DNA of 64,000 bases, from the NCBI GenBank assembly GCA_024403355.1, contig JAKSRW010000001.1:62001-126000 (forward strand). Direction: 5' to 3'. A program made the position numbers and the translations under genes. Of the stretch, positions 1-8,448 are shown piece after piece (the first letter of the stretch is position 1; every line of letters begins with the position of its first letter). A model generated the notes under the pieces. The model had not been told where the DNA came from and ran no database searches. It was given only the letters and a program-made list of their open reading frames with translations. Source of the stretch: Lachnospiraceae bacterium (lineage in GTDB: Bacteria > Bacillota > Clostridia > Lachnospirales > Lachnospiraceae).

Positions 1-1
1 A

Positions 2-232
2 GAGATGTACGGAACAACTCTTCACTATGCTCCCTGCAACGGCGAGCCTCAGGGCTTCAGAGGCATCGTTATCCTTCCTAAGGGAACAAATGCAGACTTA
101 ACAGCTAAGCCTGACAAGACACCCGAGGATAAGCTTCTTACAGCAGAGAACAAGTGGCTCATCGCTCATGAAGAGGGCGGCTGCGGACCCGATGCATTCA
201 TAGGCTTAAAGGGCGCAAACATTACTCTTTAA
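2..232 (+). CDS. C-terminal part of a probable DUF4867 family protein
   Basis: The frame is open to the left edge, so only the last 76 or so residues are present. They contain YGTTLHYAPC, a cupin-like strand pattern, and the later stretch VILPKGTN. I associate these with DUF4867, a family of about 200 residues found in Clostridia beside sugar kinase and isomerase genes. No activity is known to me for the family. It ends 37 bases before the xylulokinase start, on the same strand, so it probably belongs to the same pentose-use operon. The family assignment is from memory of the motif and could be wrong; that this is the tail of a real gene is well supported by codon use matching its neighbour. 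Confidence 0.6.
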   Translation, partial: EMYGTTLHYAPCNGEPQGFRGIVILPKGTNADLTAKPDKTPEDKLLTAENKWLIAHEEGGCGPDAFIGLKGANITL

Positions 233-269
233 TATTAAATAAAAATTTTTTATAAGTGAGGATTTAGAA

Positions 270-1748
270 ATGTTATACATTGGTGTAGATTTAGGTACAT
301 CAGCTGTTAAGCTTCTTCTTATGGAAGGCAACGGCACAATTAAGAACATCGTATCAAAGGAGTATCCTTTATACTTCCCCAATCCCGGCTGGTCTGAGCA
401 GAAGGCTGAGGACTGGTGGACAAACGTTATCGCAGGTATTAAGGAGCTTACCGCTGACTGTGACAAGTCACAGGTTGCAGGTATCAGCTTCGGCGGCCAG
501 ATGCACGGTCTCGTAATCCTTGATAAGGATGACAATGTAATCCGTCCCGCAATTCTCTGGAACGACGGACGTACACAGAAGGAGACAGATTACCTTAACA
601 ATGTAATCGGCAAGGATAAGCTTGTTGAGTATACAGCAAATATCGCATTCGCAGGCTTCACAGCTCCCAAGATTCTCTGGGTAAAGGCTAATGAGCCCGA
701 GAACTTTGCAAAGATTGCAAAGATTATGCTTCCCAAGGATTATCTTGCATACATGCTTTCAGGAACCTTCTGTACAGATGTTTCAGATGCTTCAGGTATG
801 CTTTTACTTGATGTTAAGAATCGTAAGTGGTCAAAGGAAATGCTTGAGATCTGCGGTATCACAGAGGCTCAGCTTCCCAAGCTTTTCGAAAGCTATGAGA
901 CAGTAGGAACACTTAAGCCTGAGATTGCTGCAGAGCTTGGTCTCAGTACAGATGTTAAGATTGTAGCAGGTGCCGGCGACAACGCAGCAGCTGCGGTTGG
1001 TACAGGTACAGTAGGCGACGGAAAGTGTAACATCAGCCTTGGTACATCAGGTACTGTATTTATTTCAAGCAAGAGCTTTGCAGAGAATGAGAATCCCGCA
1101 ATCCACTTATTCGACCATGCAGACGGAAGCTACCACCTTATGGGATGTATGCTTTCAGCAGCATCATGCAACAAGTGGTGGATGGATGAGATTCTTCAGA
1201 CAAAGGCTTATGCAGATGAGCAGAAGGGTATCACAGATGAGATGCTCGGAAGAAACCATGTTTACTATCTTCCTTACCTTATGGGTGAGCGTTCACCTCA
1301 CAACAATCCCGATGCACGTGCAGCATTCATCGGTATGTCAATGGATTCAACCAGACAGGATATGGTTCTCGCAATCCTTGAGGGCGTAGCATTCGGTCTT
1401 CGTGATTCAGTAGAAGTAGCAAGAAAGCTCGGCATCAAGCTTGACCGTACAAAGATCTGCGGCGGCGGAGCTAAGTCACCTCTCTGGAAGAAGATTATCG
1501 CTAACGTTATGAACATGAAGGTTGACGTTATCGAGTCAGAGGAAGGCCCCGGCTACGGCGGAGCTATGCTGGCAGCTGTTGCATGCGGCGAGTATGCTTC
1601 TGTTGAAGAGGCTGCAGCTAAGCTTGTTAAGGTTGTTGACACAGTTGAGCCCGATCCCGAGATCGCTGCAAGATATGAGGCTATGTATCAGAAGTTCGTA
1701 AAGATGTATCCTGCATTAAAGGATGTTTACGATGATATCAAGGCCTGA
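270..1748 (+). CDS. xylB: Xylulokinase (FGGY family)
   Basis: Cytosolic sugar kinase, expected to phosphorylate D-xylulose with ATP to D-xylulose 5-phosphate, feeding the pentose phosphate pathway. It has 492 residues, the usual length for XylB. The N-terminal phosphate-binding loop is DLGTS (residues 7-11). GGQMHG (75-80) and ILWNDGRT (95-102) are substrate-site motifs of the xylulokinase branch. GAGDNAA (234-240) holds the probable catalytic Asp237. The second FGGY lobe has GGGAKSPLW. Start: ATG after TGAGGA. It lies between a probable DUF4867 gene and an isomerase-like gene, which fits a pentose pathway. FGGY kinases can shift specificity, so a related ketopentose cannot be excluded. Confidence 0.9.
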   Translation: MLYIGVDLGTSAVKLLLMEGNGTIKNIVSKEYPLYFPNPGWSEQKAEDWWTNVIAGIKELTADCDKSQVAGISFGGQMHGLVILDKDDNVIRPAILWNDGRTQKETDYLNNVIGKDKLVEYTANIAFAGFTAPKILWVKANEPENFAKIAKIMLPKDYLAYMLSGTFCTDVSDASGMLLLDVKNRKWSKEMLEICGITEAQLPKLFESYETVGTLKPEIAAELGLSTDVKIVAGAGDNAAAAVGTGTVGDGKCNISLGTSGTVFISSKSFAENENPAIHLFDHADGSYHLMGCMLSAASCNKWWMDEILQTKAYADEQKGITDEMLGRNHVYYLPYLMGERSPHNNPDARAAFIGMSMDSTRQDMVLAILEGVAFGLRDSVEVARKLGIKLDRTKICGGGAKSPLWKKIIANVMNMKVDVIESEEGPGYGGAMLAAVACGEYASVEEAAAKLVKVVDTVEPDPEIAARYEAMYQKFVKMYPALKDVYDDIKA

Positions 1749-1869
1749 AAAGAAGAATAATTATATTGATAAAATTCAGTAATTATGTTATTCTTTTATA
1801 TGTAAACCATTTAGATTTTTAGTGTCTTGTATAAGGCATTAATTATAAAATAATTAAAGGAGATTAAAA

Positions 1870-3354
1870 ATGAACAACATTCCTCAGATTAAATTAGGTA
1901 TCGTTGCGGTAAGCCGTGACTGTTTCCCTGAGAGCCTTTCAGTTAATCGTCGTAAGGCACTTGTAAACGCTTATGCAGCTAAGTATGATGCAGCAGACAT
2001 CTATGAATGTCCTGTATGTATCGTTGAGAGCGAAATCCACATGGTACAGGCTCTTGAGGATATCAAGGCAGCAGGATGTAACGCACTTTGCGTATACCTT
2101 GGAAACTTCGGTCCTGAGATTTCAGAGACATTACTTGCAAAGCACTTCGACGGACCTAAGATGTTCGTTGCTGCAGCAGAGGAGAGCCAGGCAGACCTTA
2201 TGGACGGCCGTGGTGATGCTTACTGTGGTATGCTTAACGCAAGCTACAACTTAAAGCTTCGTAACATCGGCGCTTACATTCCCGAGTATCCCGTTGGTGA
2301 TGCAGAGGATTGCGCAGATATGATTCATGAGTTCCTTCCTATCGCTCGTGCAATCGAAGGTCTTAATAACCTTAAGATTATTTCATTCGGTCCTCGTCCC
2401 CTTAACTTCCTTGCTTGTAACGCTCCTATTAAGCAGCTCTACAACCTCAATGTTGAGATTGAAGAGAACTCAGAGCTTGACCTTTTCGAGTCATTCAACA
2501 AGCATGCAGGCGATGAGAGAATTCCTGCAAAGGTTGCAGAGATGGCAGCAGAGCTTGGTGCAGGCAACAAGAAGCCTGAGGTTCTTGAGAAGCTTGCTCA
2601 GTACGAGTTAACACTCCTTGACTGGGTTGAGGCTCATAAGGGCTACAGAAAGTATGTTGCAATTGCCGGTAAGTGCTGGCCTGCATTCCAGACACAGTTC
2701 GGTTTCGTACCCTGCTATGTTAACTCACGTTTAACAGCTATGGGTATTCCCGTATCATGTGAGGTTGATATCTACGGATGTTTATCAGAGTTCATCGGTA
2801 CTTGCGTATCACTCGACGCTGTTACACTTCTTGATATCAACAACTCAGTTCCCAAGGATATGTACAAGGAGTCAATCGAGGGCAAGTATGACTACAAGTT
2901 CACAGATACATTCATGGGCTTCCACTGTGGTAACACATGTACAAAGAAGCTTGCTTTCCATGAGATGAAGTACCAGAAGATCATGGCTCGTAACCTTCCG
3001 ATTGAAGTTACCAACGGAACTCTTGAAGGCGATATCATCCCCGGTGATATTACATTCTTCCGTTTACAGTCAACATCAGATTGCAAGCTTCGTGCTTACC
3101 TTGCTGAGGGCGAGGTACTTGATGTACGTACAAAGTCATTCGGTGCTATCGGTGTATTCGCAATCAAGGAGATGGGTCGTTTCTATCGTCACGTTCTCAT
3201 TGAGAAGAACTATCCTCATCATGGTGCTGTTGCATTCGGTCACTTCGGAAAGGCATTATTCGAGGTATTTAAGTACATCGGTGTTCCGATCGAGGATCTT
3301 AACTACAACCAGCCTGCAAGCCTTCCTTACCCTACAGAGAACCCTTTCAAATAA
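1870..3354 (+). CDS. L-fucose/L-arabinose isomerase family protein
   Basis: A 494-residue cytosolic protein resembling the L-fucose/L-arabinose isomerase fold: an N-terminal Rossmann-like part (GIVAVSRDCFPESL, ALCVYLGNFGPE) and a C-terminal catalytic half with conserved Glu and His (GFHCGNTC; the GAVAFGHFG segment). Members interconvert aldoses and ketoses using a divalent metal. Directly downstream of xylB after a 121-base gap and with a good AAAGGAG site, it is the obvious candidate to supply the ketopentose to that kinase, but it is not a classical XylA. The substrate could be D-xylose, L-arabinose, D-arabinose or L-fucose and cannot be read from sequence. A strong terminator follows. Confidence 0.8.
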   Translation: MNNIPQIKLGIVAVSRDCFPESLSVNRRKALVNAYAAKYDAADIYECPVCIVESEIHMVQALEDIKAAGCNALCVYLGNFGPEISETLLAKHFDGPKMFVAAAEESQADLMDGRGDAYCGMLNASYNLKLRNIGAYIPEYPVGDAEDCADMIHEFLPIARAIEGLNNLKIISFGPRPLNFLACNAPIKQLYNLNVEIEENSELDLFESFNKHAGDERIPAKVAEMAAELGAGNKKPEVLEKLAQYELTLLDWVEAHKGYRKYVAIAGKCWPAFQTQFGFVPCYVNSRLTAMGIPVSCEVDIYGCLSEFIGTCVSLDAVTLLDINNSVPKDMYKESIEGKYDYKFTDTFMGFHCGNTCTKKLAFHEMKYQKIMARNLPIEVTNGTLEGDIIPGDITFFRLQSTSDCKLRAYLAEGEVLDVRTKSFGAIGVFAIKEMGRFYRHVLIEKNYPHHGAVAFGHFGKALFEVFKYIGVPIEDLNYNQPASLPYPTENPFK

Positions 3355-3401
3355 GATAAGGTTCAAAGTCTAAGGACGACCAATGAGTAGATAAATAATC
3401 A

Positions 3402-3432
3402 GCCGGGTCTGAGCATTCAGACCCGGCTTTTT
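3402..3432 (+). terminator. Rho-independent terminator after the pentose operon
   Basis: A perfect 11-bp stem (3402-3412 with 3417-3427), loop GCAT, followed by five T. It ends the DUF4867-xylB-isomerase transcript. Confidence 0.93.
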
Positions 3433-3472
3433 GCATGAGAACTTAAAACTGATAAAACTGATAATACTTATA

Positions 3473-3521
3473 AAACCAAAAGAGACTGCAATCCACAAAG
3501 TGGTGCAGTCTCTTTTGGTTT
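3473..3521. terminator. Bidirectional terminator between convergent genes
   Basis: An 18-bp stem (3473-3490 with 3504-3521), capped by a CCAC/GTGG mini-stem. It carries A-rich and T-rich flanks, so it can end transcription from the minus-strand SDR gene and back up the preceding plus-strand terminator. Confidence 0.88.
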
Positions 3522-3551
3522 ATGATAGGGAAGAGTTAGTAAACCATTTAA

Positions 3552-4580
3552 TTAGTTCTTAAGCTTATTGCAGGCTTCATCAACTGCTGCGATTACCTTG
3601 TCACACCATTCATCGAATTCAGGATCTTCAACCTGACACTCGGGATGAGACATTACATAATCGATGCAGCGCTTAACACCGTCATTAAAGCTTATAGAAG
3701 GATTGAACTCAGGTACAACAGCCTTTACCTTGCTGTTATTAAATACAACTGAGTTTGACTTATCACCGATAAGGCTGCCGGTAAAGTCGTATTTTTTTCC
3801 TGCCTCGGCAAGGAAATATGAAGAAACGTAGTAGGGCTTAAGCTCAACATTAAGAGCACTTGCTACAGAAGCATAAATTTGATTCCATGTAAGTGTCTCT
3901 GAAGAGGTAATCTGGAAAGCCTCACCGATTGCATGGCAATTACCCATAAGGCCCGCAAAGCCTACCGCAAAATCCTCGTTGAAGGTCATAGTCCAGAGAG
4001 AGCTGCCGTCACCATGAATAATGACCGGCTTGCCTTCAAGCATTCTCTTGATGACCTGATAGCTGCCCTTGCTTCCGTGAACACCCATAGGTATTGAACG
4101 TTCATCATAGGTATGACTGGGACGGATGATTGTAACAGGGAAGCCTTCCTCACGATACTTCTTCATAAGAAAATCTTCACAGGCAATCTTATTTCTTGAA
4201 TACTCCCAGTAAGGATTTGCCAAAGCTGTACCCTCTGTGATGATATAATCCGAAGGAAGCTTATTATATGCTGAAGCAGAACTGATATACATGAACTGCT
4301 TTGTCTTGCCTTTAAATATTCTGTAGTCTCTTTCAAGCTGTTCTGTAACGAATCCGATGAAATCGCATACACAGTCGAAGGACTTGCCCTCAAGTGCTTT
4401 CTTTGCGGCCTCTTCATCAGAAATATCCACATTCAGCTCGGTAACATTGGCAGGAAGGTCTGTATGACGGCTACCCCTGTTGAGAACAGTGAGGTGCCAA
4501 TCGGGCTTAGTTGAAATAAGTCTGGTGATTGCCATACTGATAGTTCCTGTACCGCCAATAAAAAGTGCTTCTTTTATCAT
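3552..4580 (-). CDS. NAD-dependent epimerase/dehydratase (extended SDR)
   Basis: A 342-residue Rossmann-fold oxidoreductase. GGTGTIS (residues 9-15) is the nucleotide-binding glycine motif of extended or atypical SDRs. A Ser-rich strand (MYISSASAY) and YSRNK give the catalytic Ser, Tyr and Lys triad in the normal order. The C-terminal substrate domain is about 150 residues. The best general match is the NAD-epimerase family related to sugar-nucleotide epimerases and reductases; the substrate is unknown. It is transcribed alone, with its own TATAAT box upstream and the shared terminator downstream. Confidence 0.83.
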   Translation of the reverse strand: MIKEALFIGGTGTISMAITRLISTKPDWHLTVLNRGSRHTDLPANVTELNVDISDEEAAKKALEGKSFDCVCDFIGFVTEQLERDYRIFKGKTKQFMYISSASAYNKLPSDYIITEGTALANPYWEYSRNKIACEDFLMKKYREEGFPVTIIRPSHTYDERSIPMGVHGSKGSYQVIKRMLEGKPVIIHGDGSSLWTMTFNEDFAVGFAGLMGNCHAIGEAFQITSSETLTWNQIYASVASALNVELKPYYVSSYFLAEAGKKYDFTGSLIGDKSNSVVFNNSKVKAVVPEFNPSISFNDGVKRCIDYVMSHPECQVEDPEFDEWCDKVIAAVDEACNKLKN

Positions 4581-4618
4581 AGCAGTGTAACCATCCTTTG
4601 TGTTTGAAACTATAATTC

Positions 4619-4646
4619 ATTATACTAAAATTATATTTACCGTAAA
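4619..4646 (-). promoter_or_regulatory. Probable sigma-A promoter of the SDR gene
   Basis: On the minus strand TTTACG, 16 bases, then TATAAT. It lies about 40 bases before the SDR start codon. Confidence 0.55.
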
Positions 4647-4723
4647 TGTCTTTAATTGTTCGTGTTGGATGGCATCAGTATTATTTTGACAGTTCAGATG
4701 TATTATGTTGATTATTGCTTATT

Positions 4724-5839
4724 TTATTTTACAAATTTAACCTTCTTGTCATGCATAAAGCTTTTAAGCTTTTTAAGCATAGTAACATTGAGCTGAGGAA
4801 TTTTATTGCTGCTGCAGTCCAGATAAAGAAGCTTCTTGTTATTTCTTAAGTGGAGAGAGCTGAGTTCATTCTTTGAACAGTCAAGTACCTCCAGCTTTTT
4901 GTTCTGTGTGACTACAAGCTTTGTAAGCTTATTGTTCGAAGTCAGCAGCTCGGTAAGCTCGGGACATTTTGTAACATCAATCGAAGCGATGCTGTTATTG
5001 TGGCAGATAACGCTTGTAAGCGCTGTGTTTTTGCTCAGGTCAAGCTCGGTAAGATTACAGAGACAGCAGGAGAGTGAGCTGAGCTTTGTATTTTTACTGA
5101 GGTTAAGCTTTTCAATCGGATTGGCATCACAATTTAACGATACAAGCTTTTTTGCTTCCTTTAAACTGATTGATGAAATTGAATTTGCCGCACAGTTGAG
5201 ATTTTTAAGCTTCTCAAGACCGCGGATATTGAATTCACTGATATTATTAACCGAGCAGTCTACATTTACCAGTACAGCGTTCTTTGAAAGGTCCAGAACC
5301 GAAAGATTGTTGCCGCTGACATTCAGTGTTTTAAGAAAAGGCAGATAGCCGATACCTGACAGGTCATAAATATTAAGGGCCTGTGCTTCAAGCTCAAGTG
5401 CATTCTCGACCTCTGATTTCTGAAGTACGCCGTCATTGTTTGTATCAAAGGCAGCTGAAACGGACGAACGGAAGGCTCTGTCGGGGAAGTGAGCCTCGTC
5501 AATTGCGACATCCTTTACATATTCGACTTCCTTTAAGGCCGCATAGCCGAGTGATCTGATGTAGTTCGCTCTCTTCTCGGTAGTGGCGGTTTTGATTTCA
5601 CTGCTGTATTCCTTAATTATGGCTTCCATCTCGTTTTCAGCGTATTTGCTGTAAAGATGGGACTTAAGCATCGTATCGGCACTGGCCTGAAGTCTGCTTA
5701 TCATAGTCTCATGGATTTTATCCATAGACGCTGCATTTGCCGAAGATGCAGGCACTGCGCTTAATGTAATAACAGAAGCCAGAGCTGCGGCGCCAAGCTT
5801 CAAAAGGTTCTTTGATAAACGTTTTTCTTTGATATTCAT
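4724..5839 (-). CDS. Secreted leucine-rich-repeat protein with EF-hand-like site
   Basis: A 371-residue exported protein. A signal peptide (basic MNIKEKRLSKN, hydrophobic core, then SANA before the likely cleavage near residue 37) is followed by a helical segment. An EF-hand-like loop DTNNDGVLQKSE follows near residue 133, preceded by FPDRAFRSSV, the usual lead-in of clostridial LRR surface proteins. Repeats of about 21 residues (LxxLNVSGNN, LVSLNCDANP, LEVLDCSKNE and similar) run to the C-terminus. There is no LPXTG motif or SLH domain, so its attachment is unclear. Such proteins are thought to bind partners or carbohydrate at the surface; no enzyme activity is suggested. Confidence 0.8.
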   Translation of the reverse strand: MNIKEKRLSKNLLKLGAAALASVITLSAVPASSANAASMDKIHETMISRLQASADTMLKSHLYSKYAENEMEAIIKEYSSEIKTATTEKRANYIRSLGYAALKEVEYVKDVAIDEAHFPDRAFRSSVSAAFDTNNDGVLQKSEVENALELEAQALNIYDLSGIGYLPFLKTLNVSGNNLSVLDLSKNAVLVNVDCSVNNISEFNIRGLEKLKNLNCAANSISSISLKEAKKLVSLNCDANPIEKLNLSKNTKLSSLSCCLCNLTELDLSKNTALTSVICHNNSIASIDVTKCPELTELLTSNNKLTKLVVTQNKKLEVLDCSKNELSSLHLRNNKKLLYLDCSSNKIPQLNVTMLKKLKSFMHDKKVKFVK

Positions 5840-5933
5840 ATATGATTAACTTACCTTTCTTTGAAAATAATCAGTTCGGATTTAGCCGCAGCGAAACGCC
5901 GGCCGGCACAAAATCTGTTTGACTGTATTGAAT

Positions 5934-5962
5934 AATATAGCAGATATTGTGGTTGAAGTAAA
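5934..5962 (-). promoter_or_regulatory. Probable promoter of the LRR protein gene
   Basis: Minus strand TTTACT, 17 bases, TATATT, about 95 bases before the start codon. The intervening leader holds GATTTTGTGCCGGC and, near the start, AGAAAGG, a weak echo of the recurring leader described in the findings. Confidence 0.6.
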
Positions 5963-6012
5963 CTGTTTATACTATATCTTTTTTTGAAATAACAACACAA
6001 AAAAATAATATG

Positions 6013-6041
6013 TTGCCAAAAACTTCACTATAGGTTATAAT
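6013..6041 (+). promoter_or_regulatory. Sigma-A promoter of the yloU-yloV operon
   Basis: TTGCCA, 17 bases, TATAAT; 72 bases before the Asp23-family start. Confidence 0.8.
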
Positions 6042-6113
6042 ATGCTTTGTATGTTTGCTAGACTATGTATAAAAACAAGTTATTGAATACTTATTTAGGA
6101 AAGGAAACAGAAT

Positions 6114-6470
6114 ATGAACGGTAGTATAAATACAGCTTTAGGCGAGGTAGTTATCAATAAGGAAGTCATTGAGAAGTGCGCAGGTGCGGCCGCAGTTGAA
6201 TGCTTTGGTATTGTCGGCATGGCTTCAATTAATATGCGTGACGGACTTGCAAAGTTATTAAAAAGAGAAAATCTCAGAGACGGCGTTAAGGCTAAAATTG
6301 ATGACGAAAAGATTACTATTGACCTTCACATTATCGTGACTTATGAGGTTAATATTCCTTCTGTATGTCATACACTTCGTGAAACAGTTAAGTATAAGGT
6401 AGAAGAGCTCGTCGGCCTTAAGGTTGAGAGAGTGAACATTTACGTAGAAGGAATAAGAGTAATCGACTAA
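6114..6470 (+). CDS. yloU: Asp23/Gls24 (YloU) family protein
   Basis: A 118-residue protein of the Asp23 family. It opens with the family pattern of a short Gly start, GEVVINKEVIEKCAGAAA, then a Cys-Phe-Gly-Ile-Val-Gly segment and the C-terminal VERVNIYVEGIRV. Members are small cytosolic or membrane-associated proteins linked to envelope stress; the precise role is unsettled. It is followed after 16 bases by the DAK2 protein. The YloU-YloV pairing is conserved across Firmicutes and supports both calls. The start follows GGAAAGGAAA. Confidence 0.9.
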   Translation: MNGSINTALGEVVINKEVIEKCAGAAAVECFGIVGMASINMRDGLAKLLKRENLRDGVKAKIDDEKITIDLHIIVTYEVNIPSVCHTLRETVKYKVEELVGLKVERVNIYVEGIRVID

Positions 6471-6486
6471 TCGGAGGTTTTTAAAA

Positions 6487-8190
6487 ATGGTAAAAAAGAT
6501 TGATCCGGCGATGCTCAAAAAGATGTTCATCGGTGCAGCTGCCGGCCTTGAATCTCAAAAAGAACTTATTAATGAATTAAATGTTTTCCCTGTTCCCGAC
6601 GGTGATACAGGTACAAACATGAGCATGACAATTATGTCTGCTGTGGCTGAGGTTAACAAGCTTAGCGATAACCCCACCATGGAAGAGCTTGCGAAGGCTA
6701 TTTCAAGCGGTTCGCTTCGCGGTGCCAGAGGTAACTCAGGTGTTATTCTTTCACAGCTTCTTCGCGGTTTCACAAAGGTTATCCGTGAGGTAGACAAGAT
6801 TGATGTTCAGATTATGGCAAATGCTTTCCAGAAGGCTGTAGAGACTGCATATAAGGCAGTTATGAAGCCCAAGGAGGGAACAATTTTAACTGTTGCAAAG
6901 GGTGGCGCCGACAAGGCTGCAGAGCTTGTGGGTGTTACGGATGACCTTAAGGATTTTGGCGAGAAGGTTATCAAATATATGGATGATGTTCTTGATTACA
7001 CACCCGAGCTTCTTCCCGTACTTAAGGAAGCAGGCGTAGTAGATTCCGGCGGACGCGGTCTTATGGAGGTTATGAAGGGTGCATATGCCGTAATGTGCGG
7101 CAAGAAGGTTGAACTCAAGACAGAGACAAAGGCTGCAAAGCCTGCTGCAGAGCCCAAGAAGGGCGGCGTAAGCACAGAGAATATTTCAACCTCAGACATC
7201 AAATTCGGCTATTGTACAGAATTTATCATTCTTCTCGGAAACCGCGGTTTCTCAGAGCTTGATGAGACAGAATTTAAGGCATACCTTGAGTCAATCGGAG
7301 ATTCGATCGTATGTGTGGCAGATGATGATGTCGTAAAGGTTCATGTTCATACAAATGATCCCGGACTTGCTATCCAGAAGGCTCTTACCTTCGGACAGCT
7401 TACCAGAATGAAGATTGATAATATGCGTGAGGAGCATAACGAGAAGCTCGAGCTTGAGGCTGCAAAGGCTGCAGGCACAGAGACTGCCGCTGAGGCAGCT
7501 CCCGCACCCGTAAAGGATAAGGGACCCCGCAAGGAGGTTGGCTTCATCGCAGTATCAATCGGTGAAGGCATCAACGAAATCTTCAGGGGACTTGGTGTTG
7601 ATTACCTCATCGAGGGTGGTCAGACAATGAACCCCAGTACAGAGGATATGCTTAATGCCATTGATGAGGTTAATGCGGATACCATCTTCATTTTCCCCAA
7701 TAACAAGAATATTATTCTTGCGGCAGACCAGGCAAAGTCTATGACTGAGGACAAGAAGATTATTGTAATCCCTTCAAAGACAGTACCTCAGGGTATTGCT
7801 GCGGTAATTAACTATGTTGCGGGAAAGAGTGCAGAGGACAACGAGGCAGCTATGTGCGAGGCTATGAGCATCGTAAAAACCGGTCAGGTTACATATGCGG
7901 TTCGTGATACTCATATCGATGGCCTTGATATTAAGAACGGTGATTACATGGGTCTTGATGACCATTCAATCAAGAGTACCGGTCCTGATATGGCAGCCGT
8001 TACGGTAGACCTTATTGATTCAATGATTGATGATGACAGCGAGCTTATCAGTATTTACTACGGTCAGGATTCCAGCGAGGAGGCTGCTCAGGCAATTGCT
8101 GACAGCATCAGTGAGAAGCACAAAATGATTGACGTAGAGGTTCATCCCGGAGATCAGCCTGTATACTATTTCATCATTTCGGTTGAATAA
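6487..8190 (+). CDS. yloV: DAK2 domain protein, YloV/FakA-like
   Basis: A 567-residue cytosolic protein. The N-terminal DAK2 nucleotide-binding domain contains FPVPDGDTGTNMSMT (residues 32-46), whose aspartates bind Mg-ATP in the dihydroxyacetone-kinase family, and GARGNSGVILSQL. A middle region and a DegV-like C-terminal domain follow, the layout of fatty-acid kinase subunit FakA. FakA phosphorylates fatty acids presented by a FakB partner so that exogenous fatty acid can enter phospholipid. No fakB is in the window. An Ala/Glu-rich linker lies near residues 320-340. A terminator follows directly. Confidence 0.88.
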   Translation: MVKKIDPAMLKKMFIGAAAGLESQKELINELNVFPVPDGDTGTNMSMTIMSAVAEVNKLSDNPTMEELAKAISSGSLRGARGNSGVILSQLLRGFTKVIREVDKIDVQIMANAFQKAVETAYKAVMKPKEGTILTVAKGGADKAAELVGVTDDLKDFGEKVIKYMDDVLDYTPELLPVLKEAGVVDSGGRGLMEVMKGAYAVMCGKKVELKTETKAAKPAAEPKKGGVSTENISTSDIKFGYCTEFIILLGNRGFSELDETEFKAYLESIGDSIVCVADDDVVKVHVHTNDPGLAIQKALTFGQLTRMKIDNMREEHNEKLELEAAKAAGTETAAEAAPAPVKDKGPRKEVGFIAVSIGEGINEIFRGLGVDYLIEGGQTMNPSTEDMLNAIDEVNADTIFIFPNNKNIILAADQAKSMTEDKKIIVIPSKTVPQGIAAVINYVAGKSAEDNEAAMCEAMSIVKTGQVTYAVRDTHIDGLDIKNGDYMGLDDHSIKSTGPDMAAVTVDLIDSMIDDDSELISIYYGQDSSEEAAQAIADSISEKHKMIDVEVHPGDQPVYYFIISVE

Positions 8191-8218
8191 TTTAAGAATT
8201 AATTTAATAAAGATTATT

Positions 8219-8252
8219 ACTGCATCGTGGTCAGCCGCGGTGCAGTTTTTTT
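8219..8252 (+). terminator. Terminator after yloV
   Basis: Stem ACTGCATCG with CGGTGCAGT (GU pairs included), then seven T. Confidence 0.85.
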
Positions 8253-8359
8253 ATGACAGCGGAATTAGTCTGGGATAAGGTACTCATATACAAAATATTA
8301 CAGGTTTATTGTGCAATCTGAATAGTAATAAAAGGGGCTATTTGTGTAGATTTTATGAA

Positions 8360-8386
8360 TTAGCACTCGACTATTGACAGTGCTAA
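8360..8386 (+). promoter_or_regulatory. CIRCE operator (HrcA binding site)
   Basis: TTAGCACTC, 9-base spacer, CAGTGCTAA. This is the CIRCE inverted repeat with one mismatch to the consensus right arm (GAGTGCTAA). It overlaps the -35 box of the promoter for the alarmone synthetase and clpB, so HrcA repression by blocking RNA polymerase is expected. Confidence 0.92.
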
Positions 8387-8402
8387 CAATTGGTGCTATA
8401 AC
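8374..8402 (+). promoter_or_regulatory. Sigma-A promoter of the SAS-clpB operon
   Basis: TTGACA, 17 bases, TATAAC. The -35 hexamer sits inside CIRCE. Predicted start of transcription is near 8409, giving a leader of about 40 bases. Confidence 0.88.
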
Positions 8403-8448
8403 AGTATCAGTGAGGAAAAGTATGATAAGTATGAAAGGGGATTTACAA

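Noticed and set aside
1749-1869. Terminator between xylB and the isomerase gene
   Set aside because: The AGAATAA/TTATTCT pairing is AT-rich and weak with a long loop; the genes are more likely co-transcribed.
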